Positions 10,099-18,063 of a DNA stretch of 32,553 nucleotides are shown in pieces. The stretch lies in contig JAAEMP010000237.1 in NCBI GenBank assembly GCA_024225445.1, positions 1 to 32,553 of the forward strand, read 5' to 3'. The notes beneath the pieces are model-generated. The model did not search any database, was not told the DNA's origin, and saw nothing but the letters and a program-made list of their open reading frames with translations. The translations under genes and the position numbers were made by a program. Within the stretch, counting starts at the first letter, position 1. Every line of letters begins with the position of its first letter. The stretch is from Hyphomicrobiales bacterium. GTDB lineage: Bacteria; Pseudomonadota; Alphaproteobacteria; Rhizobiales; Rhizobiaceae.

Positions 10099-10851
10099 AT
10101 GGATACATTATTGGTTTTTGATGTGGATGGCACATTGACTGGCCCACGTCGCAGAATGCATGAAGATTTCTGCAGATTTTTCAAGTCCATATGCCGTAAT
10201 TATCCGGTGTTTCTCGTATCCGGCAGCGATATGATCAAACTGGAACAGCAGTTACCGGGCGAAGTCATCAAGCTGGTAACCGGAATATTTGCCTGTTCAG
10301 GCAATGAATTATTAATGGATGGCAAACACATGTTTCGAATGGAGCATCATTTCCCAGGTGCGGTAGTGACTTTTCTGGAGAGTTTTGTCGAGGCCAGTCA
10401 ATATCCGGTACGTACCGGCAATCATCTTGAAAACCGAACCGGTACCTTGAATGTTTCAGTTGTGGGACGAAATGCCGACCCCGGGCAACGCAAGAAATAT
10501 TTTGCACATGATAACAGGAATGGTGAGCGCAAGGCGCTGATTGAGGCATTGGTTCAGGAATTTCCGGATTATGAAGCCAATATCGGCGGCCAGATTTCAG
10601 TCGATGTAACCCCGCGCGGATGGAATAAATCCCGGGTATTTCGAGAGTTGTCTACCCGCTATCCCGGACTTGCAATCGCTTTTTTTGGGGATAATATGCA
10701 TCTGGGTGGAAATGATCGCCCCCTGGGAGATGCGATCAGAAATGGATCAGGTGACAACCGGGTTTTTGCAGTTGAAGATTACTGTGATACCTGGAAAATT
10801 CTGCAGGAGCAGTTTTGCAACTGGACAAGTGTTCATTCACAGGTTGCCTGA
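10099..10851 (+). CDS. Phosphomannomutase of the eukaryotic PMM1/PMM2 type (HAD superfamily)
   Basis: This 250-residue protein resembles human PMM2 (246 residues) rather than the usual bacterial ManB/AlgC alpha-phosphohexomutases. PMM interconverts mannose 6-phosphate and mannose 1-phosphate for GDP-mannose synthesis. The N-terminal FDVDGTLTGPR holds the HAD nucleophile Asp8, the acid Asp10 and Arg17. The cap segment has NRTGTLNVSVVGR, then QRKKYF, then GGQISVDVTP. By eye this keeps the substrate-phosphate arginines (Arg113, Arg124, Arg131) and the Ser167/Asp169 pair known from PMM2. AFFGDNMHLGGND gives the Mg2+ site. I chose the ATG at 10099 because AAAAGG lies 9 bases upstream and MDTLLVFDVDG is the family start; GTG at 10060 is in frame but would overlap the leader repeat. 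A HAD phosphatase is the main alternative. No partner GDP-mannose gene lies nearby. Confidence 0.85.
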   Translation: MDTLLVFDVDGTLTGPRRRMHEDFCRFFKSICRNYPVFLVSGSDMIKLEQQLPGEVIKLVTGIFACSGNELLMDGKHMFRMEHHFPGAVVTFLESFVEASQYPVRTGNHLENRTGTLNVSVVGRNADPGQRKKYFAHDNRNGERKALIEALVQEFPDYEANIGGQISVDVTPRGWNKSRVFRELSTRYPGLAIAFFGDNMHLGGNDRPLGDAIRNGSGDNRVFAVEDYCDTWKILQEQFCNWTSVHSQVA

Positions 10852-10882
10852 TTTTATTGGTACTTTTTCAAATAAACAGATT

Positions 10883-11782
10883 TCAACTGCACAACACCAG
10901 TGTTAACCAGCCATCACGTATATGAGCTTTGGCAAATCGCAATCCCTGAATTCGAAAAGCCGCAACAATTCGCGCTTTTTGGTGGGGTAAAAGGCCTGAA
11001 AGAATGGCCGTGCCACCTGGAGCCAGATGTGTTGCAAAATCTTTGGCCATATCTTGCAAAGGCCGCGCCAGGATATTGGCAATGATCAGATCATATGGAG
11101 TTCGGGAGGTAATTTTCCGGTGATTTAATCCGGTCGCCGTAACACAGGTTACCAGATTTCCGACACTGTTTAGTCGCGCGTTTTGACGTGCAACTTCGGT
11201 CGCGACCGGGTCAATATCGCTGGCCAATACTTCTTTTTTGCAGGCTTTGGCGAGAGCAATGGCAAGAACACCTGATCCGGTTCCCAGATCCAGCGGATTG
11301 AAGTATTGGCGAGATTTGAGTTCCTGCTCCAACATTTCCAGACATCCGGCAGTTGTCCCGTGATGACCGGTTCCGAATGCCAGGCCAGCATCAATCTTGA
11401 TGGCGATATCATTGAATTTTGCCGCTTGCGCATCATGGGAACCGTGAACAAGGAACCGTCCAGCCCGCACCGGGTTTAGCTGGCGAAGGGTTTTGGCGAC
11501 CCAGTCGGTTGGTAGAATTACCTCGCTTTTAATATCCGCCCTGATGCCGCTTTTTGCCAATGCGGTTTTCATGCGTGTTTTGAATTCGCCGGATCGTTCA
11601 GACGCTACATAGATACTGACACACCAGATTGATTTACTTTCGTCTACCTCAAATAGCGATACGGCAATGCCGTCTTCCTCGAATTCCAGATCAAGAATAT
11701 CATTGATCTGATAAGCAAGCCTGATGTCAGTTTCTATGTAATGGCGGTGCTGGGTTGTGGGCCCTGATTGGGAACTGGTCAT
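10883..11782 (-). CDS. prmA: Ribosomal protein L11 methyltransferase PrmA
   Basis: PrmA trimethylates lysines and the N terminus of ribosomal protein L11 using S-adenosylmethionine. The 299-residue protein (E. coli PrmA has 293) has an N-terminal L11-recognition domain (about 1-95), a linker, and a class I methyltransferase domain. Diagnostic stretches are GLAFGTGHHGTT (133-144), the SAM-binding LDLGTGSGVLAIA from residue 164, the acidic loop SDIDPVA at 188-194, and the catalytic-site motif LIIANILARPL at 232-242, the PrmA version of NPPY. The gene lies between uvrD and the oppositely directed phosphomannomutase gene, ends 32 bases from the latter, and faces it tail to tail. uvrD-prmA-pepP proximity is familiar in Hyphomicrobiales. 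Confidence 0.95.
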   Translation of the reverse strand: MTSSQSGPTTQHRHYIETDIRLAYQINDILDLEFEEDGIAVSLFEVDESKSIWCVSIYVASERSGEFKTRMKTALAKSGIRADIKSEVILPTDWVAKTLRQLNPVRAGRFLVHGSHDAQAAKFNDIAIKIDAGLAFGTGHHGTTAGCLEMLEQELKSRQYFNPLDLGTGSGVLAIALAKACKKEVLASDIDPVATEVARQNARLNSVGNLVTCVTATGLNHRKITSRTPYDLIIANILARPLQDMAKDFATHLAPGGTAILSGLLPHQKARIVAAFRIQGLRFAKAHIRDGWLTLVLCS

Positions 11783-11946
11783 GGAGTTTCGAGTTAACTT
11801 AACATTTGAGCTACATCCAGTAACGGATTGAAATTTATGAATATACTTTACGATTTCATTTTGTCTTGATCGTCGATTAGAGTTGCCGTGAGTTCAAGAA
11901 TTTCTGGGACTAATAATCGGATCTGCAGCAATTTTACGTTTGTTTT

Positions 11947-14391
11947 CTATGTTGCCTCGACAAAACTCTCCAAAACGCGTTTTTGTCCGGCCTTGTCGAA
12001 ATCTATTGTCAGCTTGTTGCCATCCACCAGAGCGACATTGCCGTTACCGAATTTCATGTGGAAAACACGGTCGCCCACCGTAAATCTGGAAGACTGTTCC
12101 TCGATTGATGAGGCAACCAAAACACCATCGATGGTTCGCGGAGAGGAGTTGGTGCCGGAGCGGGTTCCCCAGTTATGTCTGGCTGCATTGGCGCGCGCTC
12201 CCTGGGGATTTCGGGCCTGGGCCCGTTTCCAGCCAGGGGTGGTATAGGTGTTGGAAAATGGGTCGGAATCATCAAAGCGGCTGGCACCATATTTGCCACC
12301 GGTCCCCTGGGCACCATAACCGCCATAAGAATTGCCGGATTCTGCAATTTCCACATGGGCAGCAGGAAGTTCGTCGACAAAGCGGGAGGGAATAGAATTT
12401 TGCCATAGCCCGTGAATGCGCCGGTTTGATGCAAAGTACAAATGGCAGTCGAGTTTGGCCCGGGTAATACCGACATAGGCGAGGCGGCGTTCTTCTTCCA
12501 GGCCGGATTTGCCGTTTTCATCGAGTGAACGCTGGTGGGGAAACAGCCCTTCTTCCCAGCCTGGCAGGAATACATGATCGAATTCGAGGCCTTTGGCTGA
12601 ATGCAATGTCATCAATGACACCGCGTCGAGGTTTTCGTTGCTGTCTGTATCCATGACCAGGGAAATATGCTCAAGAAATCCGCGCATGGAATCAAATTCT
12701 TCCATTGAGCGAATGAGTTCCTTGAGATTTTCCAACCGTCCGGGTGCATTAGCGGTGCGATCATTTTGCCACATCTGGGTATAACCGGATTCTTCCAGAA
12801 TCATTTCTGCCAACCGGGGATGCGGCATGATTTCCAGGTTGGTCGCCCAGCGATCGAAATTTTCCATCAGTTTATTTAAGGTTGATCTTGTTTTGGGCTT
12901 AAGCTCGTCGGTCTGCGTCAGTTCACGAGCCGCCTCAAACAAGGGAATTGATCTGGCGCGGGCATGATCATGGATTATGCGTACACTGGTCTCACCGATA
13001 CCGCGTTTGGGAGTATTGATGATGCGCTCAAAAGCCAGGTCATCTGCCGGTTGGCAGATTGTTCTGAAATAGGCCAGGCAATCGCGAATTTCCTTGCGCT
13101 CATAAAAACGCGGACCGCCGATTACCCGGTAGTTCAAGCCCAGCGTCACAAACCGGTCTTCGAATTCTCGCATCTGGAAAGACGCGCGCACAAGAATTGC
13201 CATGTCATTGAGGTTTTTCCCGCTGCGCTGATATTGCTCTATCTCCTCGCCAATAGTGCGTGCCTCCTCTTCTGAATCCCAACAGGCTGCTACATTTACT
13301 TTGGTTTCATCCGGGTTAGTGTTGTCAGTGAACAGAGTCTTACCCAGCCGTCCCTCATTATGGGCGATCAGGTGAGAGGCGGCTGCAAGGATGTGGGAAG
13401 TTGAGCGATAATTTCGTTCAAGCCGAATAACCTTTGCTCCGGGAAAGTCCCGCTCAAAACGAAGTATATTGTCCACTTCAGCTCCGCGCCAGCCATAGAT
13501 TGACTGGTCATCATCTCCCACACAGCAAATATTAGGAAGATCAGACTGATGTTCCGCCGGTAATTTCCCGGCATTTTCGTCGGACCTTGAATTTTGCAGA
13601 GTTTGAGTTTTTCCTCCCGCGAGCAAACGCAACCACAAATATTGAGCGACATTGGTATCCTGATACTCATCGACCAGAATATACCTGAATCTTGTGCGAT
13701 AATCCGTCAGAACGTCATCATTTTCCCGGAAAAGGCGAATACATTCGGTTAGCAGGTCACCAAAATCCACCGCATTGAGTATTTTCAGCCGTTCCTGGTA
13801 TTGGCGATATAATTTGCGTCCTCTGCCTTCCCCAAATGCCTGCGCATCCCCTTCAGTAATCTGATCAGGCCCCAATGCCTTGTTTTTCCAACTATCGATA
13901 TGACCGGCAAGCTGGCGGGCTGGCCATCGCTTGTCGTCAATCCCTTCGGCACGGATCAACTGCTTTAACAGGCGGATCTGGTCATCGGTATCCAGAATGG
14001 TGAAATTCGGTTTCAGACCGACAAGCTCCACATGGCGGCGCAGGATTTTTACACAGATTGAATGAAAAGTGCCTAGCCAGGGCATGCCCTCGACATTGTC
14101 ACCGACGAAAGTGGCAATGCGAAGCTTCATTTCACGCGCCGCCTTGTTGGTAAAGGTAACAGCGAGTATCTGACTTGGCCAAGCCTTGCCAGTTGCCATA
14201 ATGTGGGCGATACGTGTCGTCAGAACCCGGGTTTTTCCGGTACCCGCTCCGGCCAATACAAGCAGGGGACCTTCCAGGCTTTCAACCGCATCGGTTTGTT
14301 CCGGGTTAAGATTCTCAAAATAGTCCGGACGGCTTGGCTGGCTTGCTGCCAAAGCTCTTGCGGCAATGGAATTTGGCATAGATTCAGGCAT
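11947..14391 (-). CDS. uvrD: ATP-dependent DNA helicase UvrD/PcrA
   Basis: UvrD is the superfamily 1A 3'-5' helicase of nucleotide excision repair and mismatch repair. The 814-residue protein shows the motifs in order: Q motif LNPEQTDAVE (28-37), Walker A LAGAGTGKT (46-54), Ia VTFTNKAAREMK, II VDEYQDTN, III GDDDQSIYGWRGAE, IV LERNYRST, V TLHSAKGLEFDHVFLPG and VI EERRLAYVGITRAK. The C-terminal 45 residues, starting FTVGDRVFHMKFGNG, form the Tudor-like domain that binds RNA polymerase in UvrD/PcrA. Between motifs II and III there is a polar insertion of about 27 residues (GGKTQTLQNSRS to HQSDLPN), seen in variable form in relatives. The adjacent low-complexity stretch (GGYGAQGTGGKYG) before the Tudor domain is a flexible linker. 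No LexA-type box is seen upstream. Confidence 0.96.
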   Translation of the reverse strand: MPESMPNSIAARALAASQPSRPDYFENLNPEQTDAVESLEGPLLVLAGAGTGKTRVLTTRIAHIMATGKAWPSQILAVTFTNKAAREMKLRIATFVGDNVEGMPWLGTFHSICVKILRRHVELVGLKPNFTILDTDDQIRLLKQLIRAEGIDDKRWPARQLAGHIDSWKNKALGPDQITEGDAQAFGEGRGRKLYRQYQERLKILNAVDFGDLLTECIRLFRENDDVLTDYRTRFRYILVDEYQDTNVAQYLWLRLLAGGKTQTLQNSRSDENAGKLPAEHQSDLPNICCVGDDDQSIYGWRGAEVDNILRFERDFPGAKVIRLERNYRSTSHILAAASHLIAHNEGRLGKTLFTDNTNPDETKVNVAACWDSEEEARTIGEEIEQYQRSGKNLNDMAILVRASFQMREFEDRFVTLGLNYRVIGGPRFYERKEIRDCLAYFRTICQPADDLAFERIINTPKRGIGETSVRIIHDHARARSIPLFEAARELTQTDELKPKTRSTLNKLMENFDRWATNLEIMPHPRLAEMILEESGYTQMWQNDRTANAPGRLENLKELIRSMEEFDSMRGFLEHISLVMDTDSNENLDAVSLMTLHSAKGLEFDHVFLPGWEEGLFPHQRSLDENGKSGLEEERRLAYVGITRAKLDCHLYFASNRRIHGLWQNSIPSRFVDELPAAHVEIAESGNSYGGYGAQGTGGKYGASRFDDSDPFSNTYTTPGWKRAQARNPQGARANAARHNWGTRSGTNSSPRTIDGVLVASSIEEQSSRFTVGDRVFHMKFGNGNVALVDGNKLTIDFDKAGQKRVLESFVEAT

Positions 14392-14484
14392 CGGTAATCA
14401 GACACGCTTTGTTTGGTTTGTGCCAGCAGGTCAATTGCAGAAATATGATAATGATTCCCGCTATTTTCCTATCTATAACAGCAT

Positions 14485-14700
14485 TTGAATCGCAGGGGAA
14501 CATATCGTGAATTTTTGATTGTACAAAAGTCTTTTGAAAACAGGTTCGTTTATAACAGATTGTTAACCATGACCATCATCGTTTTGTTAGCAATTATGGC
14601 ATGTTACATCGCCATGAACGGAGCATTAGAAGGGCGATGTGAATATTGGGTTGCTCAGAAATGGGATGTTGCTGGCAAGTCTGTTATTAGAGATGCCTGA
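14485..14700 (+). CDS. Doubtful small membrane protein
   Basis: This open frame lies alone in the 396-base space between the divergent end of uvrD and the 3' end of the chloride channel gene. From TTG at 14485 it gives 71 residues; from the ATG at 14569 it gives 43. The shorter form begins with a credible transmembrane segment, TIIVLLAIMACYIAMNGA, followed by a polar tail with one Cys (GRCEYWVAQKW). No good ribosome site precedes either start, and I recognise no family. It may be a real small membrane protein or an accidental frame in spacer DNA. Confidence 0.3.
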   Translation: MNRRGTYREFLIVQKSFENRFVYNRLLTMTIIVLLAIMACYIAMNGALEGRCEYWVAQKWDVAGKSVIRDA

Positions 14701-14787
14701 TTTGGATTTGCCCACTGTGGGAGATTCGTTTAATGAATGCACCGGAATATATTTACAAATCAGTTTTACCGCCATTTCGACCCTGCA

Positions 14788-16419
14788 CTAGTGGTGGTGT
14801 TCTTCGTCGATGGCTTCAACCAGGGCTGCGTTGCAGTAACTTAACGCCTGGACCTGGGTGGCCCAGCCAATAATGGTTTTGCCGTCTATTTCGTCAACTA
14901 CGGGTAATCTGGAATCCGTGCCGGAATCAAATACCCGAAGTGCATATTCCAGTGTATCCGTAGGCTTGAGGCTTTGTTGATCCTCAATAATTTGGTGAGG
15001 ATCTTCGTGGTCTTCCGCGGGTTCCATAAAATCCATCACTTTTTTTATTTTCATCATATAGCGATGGGGGCCATCATGAACAAACAGTCCTCGCATTTCC
15101 AGTTGCCACTGGAATATTGATCGTCCGTGAATGGCGTTATTGATGCCGTTGGATATTGAGACGACAAGCAACAAGGCAATGGTCATGCCGTAACCGCCTG
15201 TGAGTTCAAACACGATCATTGTCGTGGAAATTGGAGCCCCCAGAACGGCCGCTGATACTGCCCCCATTCCCAATATTGCATAAAGACCCTCGCTTGAGGC
15301 AAGTTGCGGAAAGATCGAAGCGGCGATTATCCCAAAGGTGCCACCTGTCATTGCCCCCAGATATAAAGCAGGTGAAAATACCCCGCCGCCAAAACGTGAT
15401 GCGATGGTGATGGATGTAGCGATGGTTTTTGCGATGATAAGGGTGAACATCAAAAGCAGTGGCAATTGATTGGTCAACGCCATATCAGTCGCTTCATAGC
15501 CAACTCCCAAAATCTCCGGAAGAAATACTGCAATAGCGCCGATCACCGCACCGCCAATAATAGGCCGAAACCACAATGGCATGTTGATATTTCGGGCTAC
15601 AAACTCGCTTGACATCAGGGAAAATTGAAAAAGAATGGCAACCAGAGCGCAAACAACACCCAAAATAACAAAAGCCGGAAATTCCCAAAGAGAAGTGATC
15701 TGATATTCCGGTAATTTGAACGCCGCAGCGTTGCCAAAATACAATCGCGAAAACACTGTTCCCGAAACCGATGAGATCACAATCGGTACAAATGCTCGCA
15801 TTGAATAATGACCAAGGATAACTTCGTGGGCAAACAAAACTCCGGCTATTGGCGCGTTGAATGAAGCTGATACAGCGCTCGCCACACCGCAGGCCAGAAG
15901 GGTGCGATCACTCCATTTGGGCATACGAAAAATATTGGAGAGGGCCGTCGATATAGCTGCACCAAGATGAACCATTGGCCCTTCGCGACCAGCGCTGGCA
16001 CCTGAACCCAGAGAGACAATGGTTACCAGGGCAGAATATATTGCAGACCTGATATCGATACTTCTGCCACCAAAAGCGCGGGCCTCAATGACATCGGCCA
16101 CGCCTAATGTGCGTCGGAGGGGTAGCAGATAAACCAGACACAAACCGACAACTGCGCCACCTGCCACCGGGGCAAGGAATATGATGTACCAGGGCAGGCT
16201 GCTTGCAGCTGAAGCTACATTTTCTGATTTGTCACCAAGCCATAATATCTGGACATAACCGATCAATATCCGAAACAGGATTGCCGCCACCGAAACAGTC
16301 AAACCTATCACCAGTGCCAACAGCCAGGACTGGGGTTGTTTTGTGTCCCAATATTGCCGCAGATTAGGTTCAATCCATTTGACGACGATGGTGGGTAGGC
16401 GTTTTATGATGTCCAACAT
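14788..16419 (-). CDS. CLC-family chloride channel with C-terminal CBS-like region
   Basis: This inner-membrane protein of 543 residues belongs to the CLC anion channel/transporter family. It has about ten to twelve hydrophobic helices, the signature GREGP at 144-148 with gating glutamate Glu146, and GGGVFSPALYLGA, corresponding to the GxFxP filter motif. Residues after about 440 are cytoplasmic and end in a CBS-like module (SLKPTDTLEYALRVFDSG, then RLPVVDE) and a His-rich tail, EEHHH. By eye, three residues of the E. coli ClC-ec1 mechanism are changed: the central serine (GSGIP is here TLGVAD), the internal proton glutamate (FAHEV, valine at the second Glu) and the coordinating Tyr445 (GRSIF, phenylalanine). 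Loss of the internal glutamate is seen in CLC channels, so passive conduction is possible. The gene is divergent from the FAD-enzyme gene. Confidence 0.93.
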   Translation of the reverse strand: MLDIIKRLPTIVVKWIEPNLRQYWDTKQPQSWLLALVIGLTVSVAAILFRILIGYVQILWLGDKSENVASAASSLPWYIIFLAPVAGGAVVGLCLVYLLPLRRTLGVADVIEARAFGGRSIDIRSAIYSALVTIVSLGSGASAGREGPMVHLGAAISTALSNIFRMPKWSDRTLLACGVASAVSASFNAPIAGVLFAHEVILGHYSMRAFVPIVISSVSGTVFSRLYFGNAAAFKLPEYQITSLWEFPAFVILGVVCALVAILFQFSLMSSEFVARNINMPLWFRPIIGGAVIGAIAVFLPEILGVGYEATDMALTNQLPLLLMFTLIIAKTIATSITIASRFGGGVFSPALYLGAMTGGTFGIIAASIFPQLASSEGLYAILGMGAVSAAVLGAPISTTMIVFELTGGYGMTIALLLVVSISNGINNAIHGRSIFQWQLEMRGLFVHDGPHRYMMKIKKVMDFMEPAEDHEDPHQIIEDQQSLKPTDTLEYALRVFDSGTDSRLPVVDEIDGKTIIGWATQVQALSYCNAALVEAIDEEHHH

Positions 16420-16588
16420 TGTCGGCCAGACTGTGAGTGGTTTTTTTTCAGGTTATTTCAACAAATCTGGCTTGGCGAGTAAAATATTCAGGGAATTGAT
16501 GAAATTTGAATGCATTCTTTTGTATTCAGGGCTATTCCTTGTAAAAACAGTTTGCGGTTGAAAATTTGTCGTGGATTGGACAAATTTT

Positions 16589-16594
16589 AAGGAG
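16589..16594 (+). promoter_or_regulatory. Strong ribosome binding site fixing the FAD-oxidase start
   Basis: AAGGAG lies 7 bases before the ATG at 16602. The open frame extends up to 16566, but this site shows that ATG 16602 is used. Confidence 0.8.
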
Positions 16595-16601
16595 TAAAGC
16601 C

Positions 16602-18011
16602 ATGGCGCGGAAAAATATCAAAGACCTGAAAAGGAACGAAGCCGGTATTGCGGCTGCAGTTGGCATTTTGAAGCAACGCTTTGGTGAGAAGTTCAAAACA
16701 TCACTTTCATTACGCGAACAGCATTCTCATACCACCACCTATCTTCGCTCTCAACTTCCCGACGCCGTGGTTTGGCCTCAAACTACGCAAGAAGTCAGCG
16801 ATATCGTGAAGATATGCGCTGAGCATAAAGTTCCGGTAATCCCGTTTGGAACCGGAACTTCCCTTGAAGGTGGCGTGAATGCGCCTGCGGGGGGAATATC
16901 CATTGATTTGCAGGAAATGAATGCAATTATTTCAGTGAATGCGGAAGACCTGGATGTCTGTGTTGAAGCGGGTGTAACCCGTGAATCCCTCAATCAACAC
17001 CTGCGTGACAAGGGCCTGTTTTTTCCAGTTGATCCTGGTGCTAACGCCTCACTGGGCGGCATGGCTTCAACTCGGGCGTCGGGAACCAATGCTGTTCGAT
17101 ACGGAACGATGCGTGAAAACGTGATTGCCGTGACCGCTGTGATGGCTGATGGCAGAATAATCAAGACCGCAAACCGGGCACGTAAATCATCTTCGGGTTA
17201 CGATCTTACAAGGGTTTTGGTGGGGTCGGAAGGTACGCTGGGAATTATCACCGAGTTGACCATACGTCTTCATGGAATTCCAGAAGCTATTGCAGCCGGA
17301 TTGTGTTTTTTTCCGACGGTGGAAGATGCCTGTAATACGACAATTTTAGCAATGCAATCGGGTATCGGAATGGCTCGCATCGAGTTGATGGATGTGGATG
17401 CCGTAGCCAGTGTGAACAGATATTCGAAACTAGATTTACCGCTTCAAATTTTATTGTTGCTGGAATTTCACGGTAGTCAGGATGGCGTGAGGGAACAACA
17501 AAAATCATTTGGTGAAATTGCCGAGGAATTTGGTGGATCAGATTTCCAGTGGGCTGAAAGCACCGAAGAACGTACCCGGCTCTGGACCGCTCGGCATAAT
17601 TGTTACTGGGCATTAAAAGCTGAAGCTGGCGAGAAAGAATTCCTGACCACGGATGTTTGCGTGCCAATATCACATCTTGCCGAATGTGTTACACAAACTC
17701 AGAAGGATATCAGCGACGCCGGACTTTATGGCCCAATTATTGGTCATGTGGGGGATGGAAATTTTCATGCCGCCTTGGCGGTAGACCTTGATGACCGTGA
17801 AGAGATTGCAAAAGCCGAGGAAGTTGCAGAGAAAATTGTCATGCGAGCGTTATCCATGGATGGAACCTGTACCGGAGAGCATGGAATTGGCCAGGGGAAA
17901 ATCAATTTTGCGGCAATTGAACATGGGGATGGAATAGATTTTATGCATGCCATAAAAATGGCACTGGATCCGGATAACATAATGAATCCCGGAAAATTAT
18001 TTGCTGTATAG
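16602..18011 (+). CDS. FAD-binding D-lactate dehydrogenase-like oxidoreductase (LDHD/GlcD family)
   Basis: This 469-residue flavoprotein belongs to the VAO/PCMH fold. Its closest look is to cytochrome-type D-lactate dehydrogenases (LDHD, Dld1) and glycolate oxidase subunit GlcD. The FAD domain starts with VVWPQTTQEVSDIVKICAEH and contains the pyrophosphate-binding PFGTGTSLEGGVNAP (81-95), then ASGTNAVRYGTMRENV and GSEGTLGIITELTIRLHG. The C-terminal FAD-oxidase domain holds GHVGDGNFHAAL, which supplies metal-binding histidines in LDHD, and GTCTGEHGIGQGK. Both are strong for 2-hydroxyacid dehydrogenases that pass electrons to cytochrome c or quinone. It is a single gene, without the GlcE and GlcF partners, which favours the LDHD type over glycolate oxidase. 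The substrate (D-lactate or another D-2-hydroxyacid) cannot be fixed from sequence. Flanks are the divergent CLC gene and the asmA-like gene downstream. Confidence 0.9.
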   Translation: MARKNIKDLKRNEAGIAAAVGILKQRFGEKFKTSLSLREQHSHTTTYLRSQLPDAVVWPQTTQEVSDIVKICAEHKVPVIPFGTGTSLEGGVNAPAGGISIDLQEMNAIISVNAEDLDVCVEAGVTRESLNQHLRDKGLFFPVDPGANASLGGMASTRASGTNAVRYGTMRENVIAVTAVMADGRIIKTANRARKSSSGYDLTRVLVGSEGTLGIITELTIRLHGIPEAIAAGLCFFPTVEDACNTTILAMQSGIGMARIELMDVDAVASVNRYSKLDLPLQILLLLEFHGSQDGVREQQKSFGEIAEEFGGSDFQWAESTEERTRLWTARHNCYWALKAEAGEKEFLTTDVCVPISHLAECVTQTQKDISDAGLYGPIIGHVGDGNFHAALAVDLDDREEIAKAEEVAEKIVMRALSMDGTCTGEHGIGQGKINFAAIEHGDGIDFMHAIKMALDPDNIMNPGKLFAV

Positions 18012-18049
18012 CCCATTGCAAGCGGGTTAATTTTGTTGTCAGCGATTTG

Positions 18050-18056
18050 AAAAGGA
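18050..18056 (+). promoter_or_regulatory. Ribosome binding site implying a CTG start for the AsmA-family gene
   Basis: AAAAGGA lies 7 bases before an in-frame CTG at 18064. No ATG, GTG or TTG exists in this frame between the upstream stop (18028-18030) and TTG 18094, which itself has no such site. Confidence 0.5.
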
Positions 18057-18063
18057 TAATACT

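Noticed and set aside
16343-16561. Plus-strand frame of 72 codons before the FAD-oxidase gene
   Set aside because: Its first third is antisense to the CLC coding region, and no ribosome site is seen.
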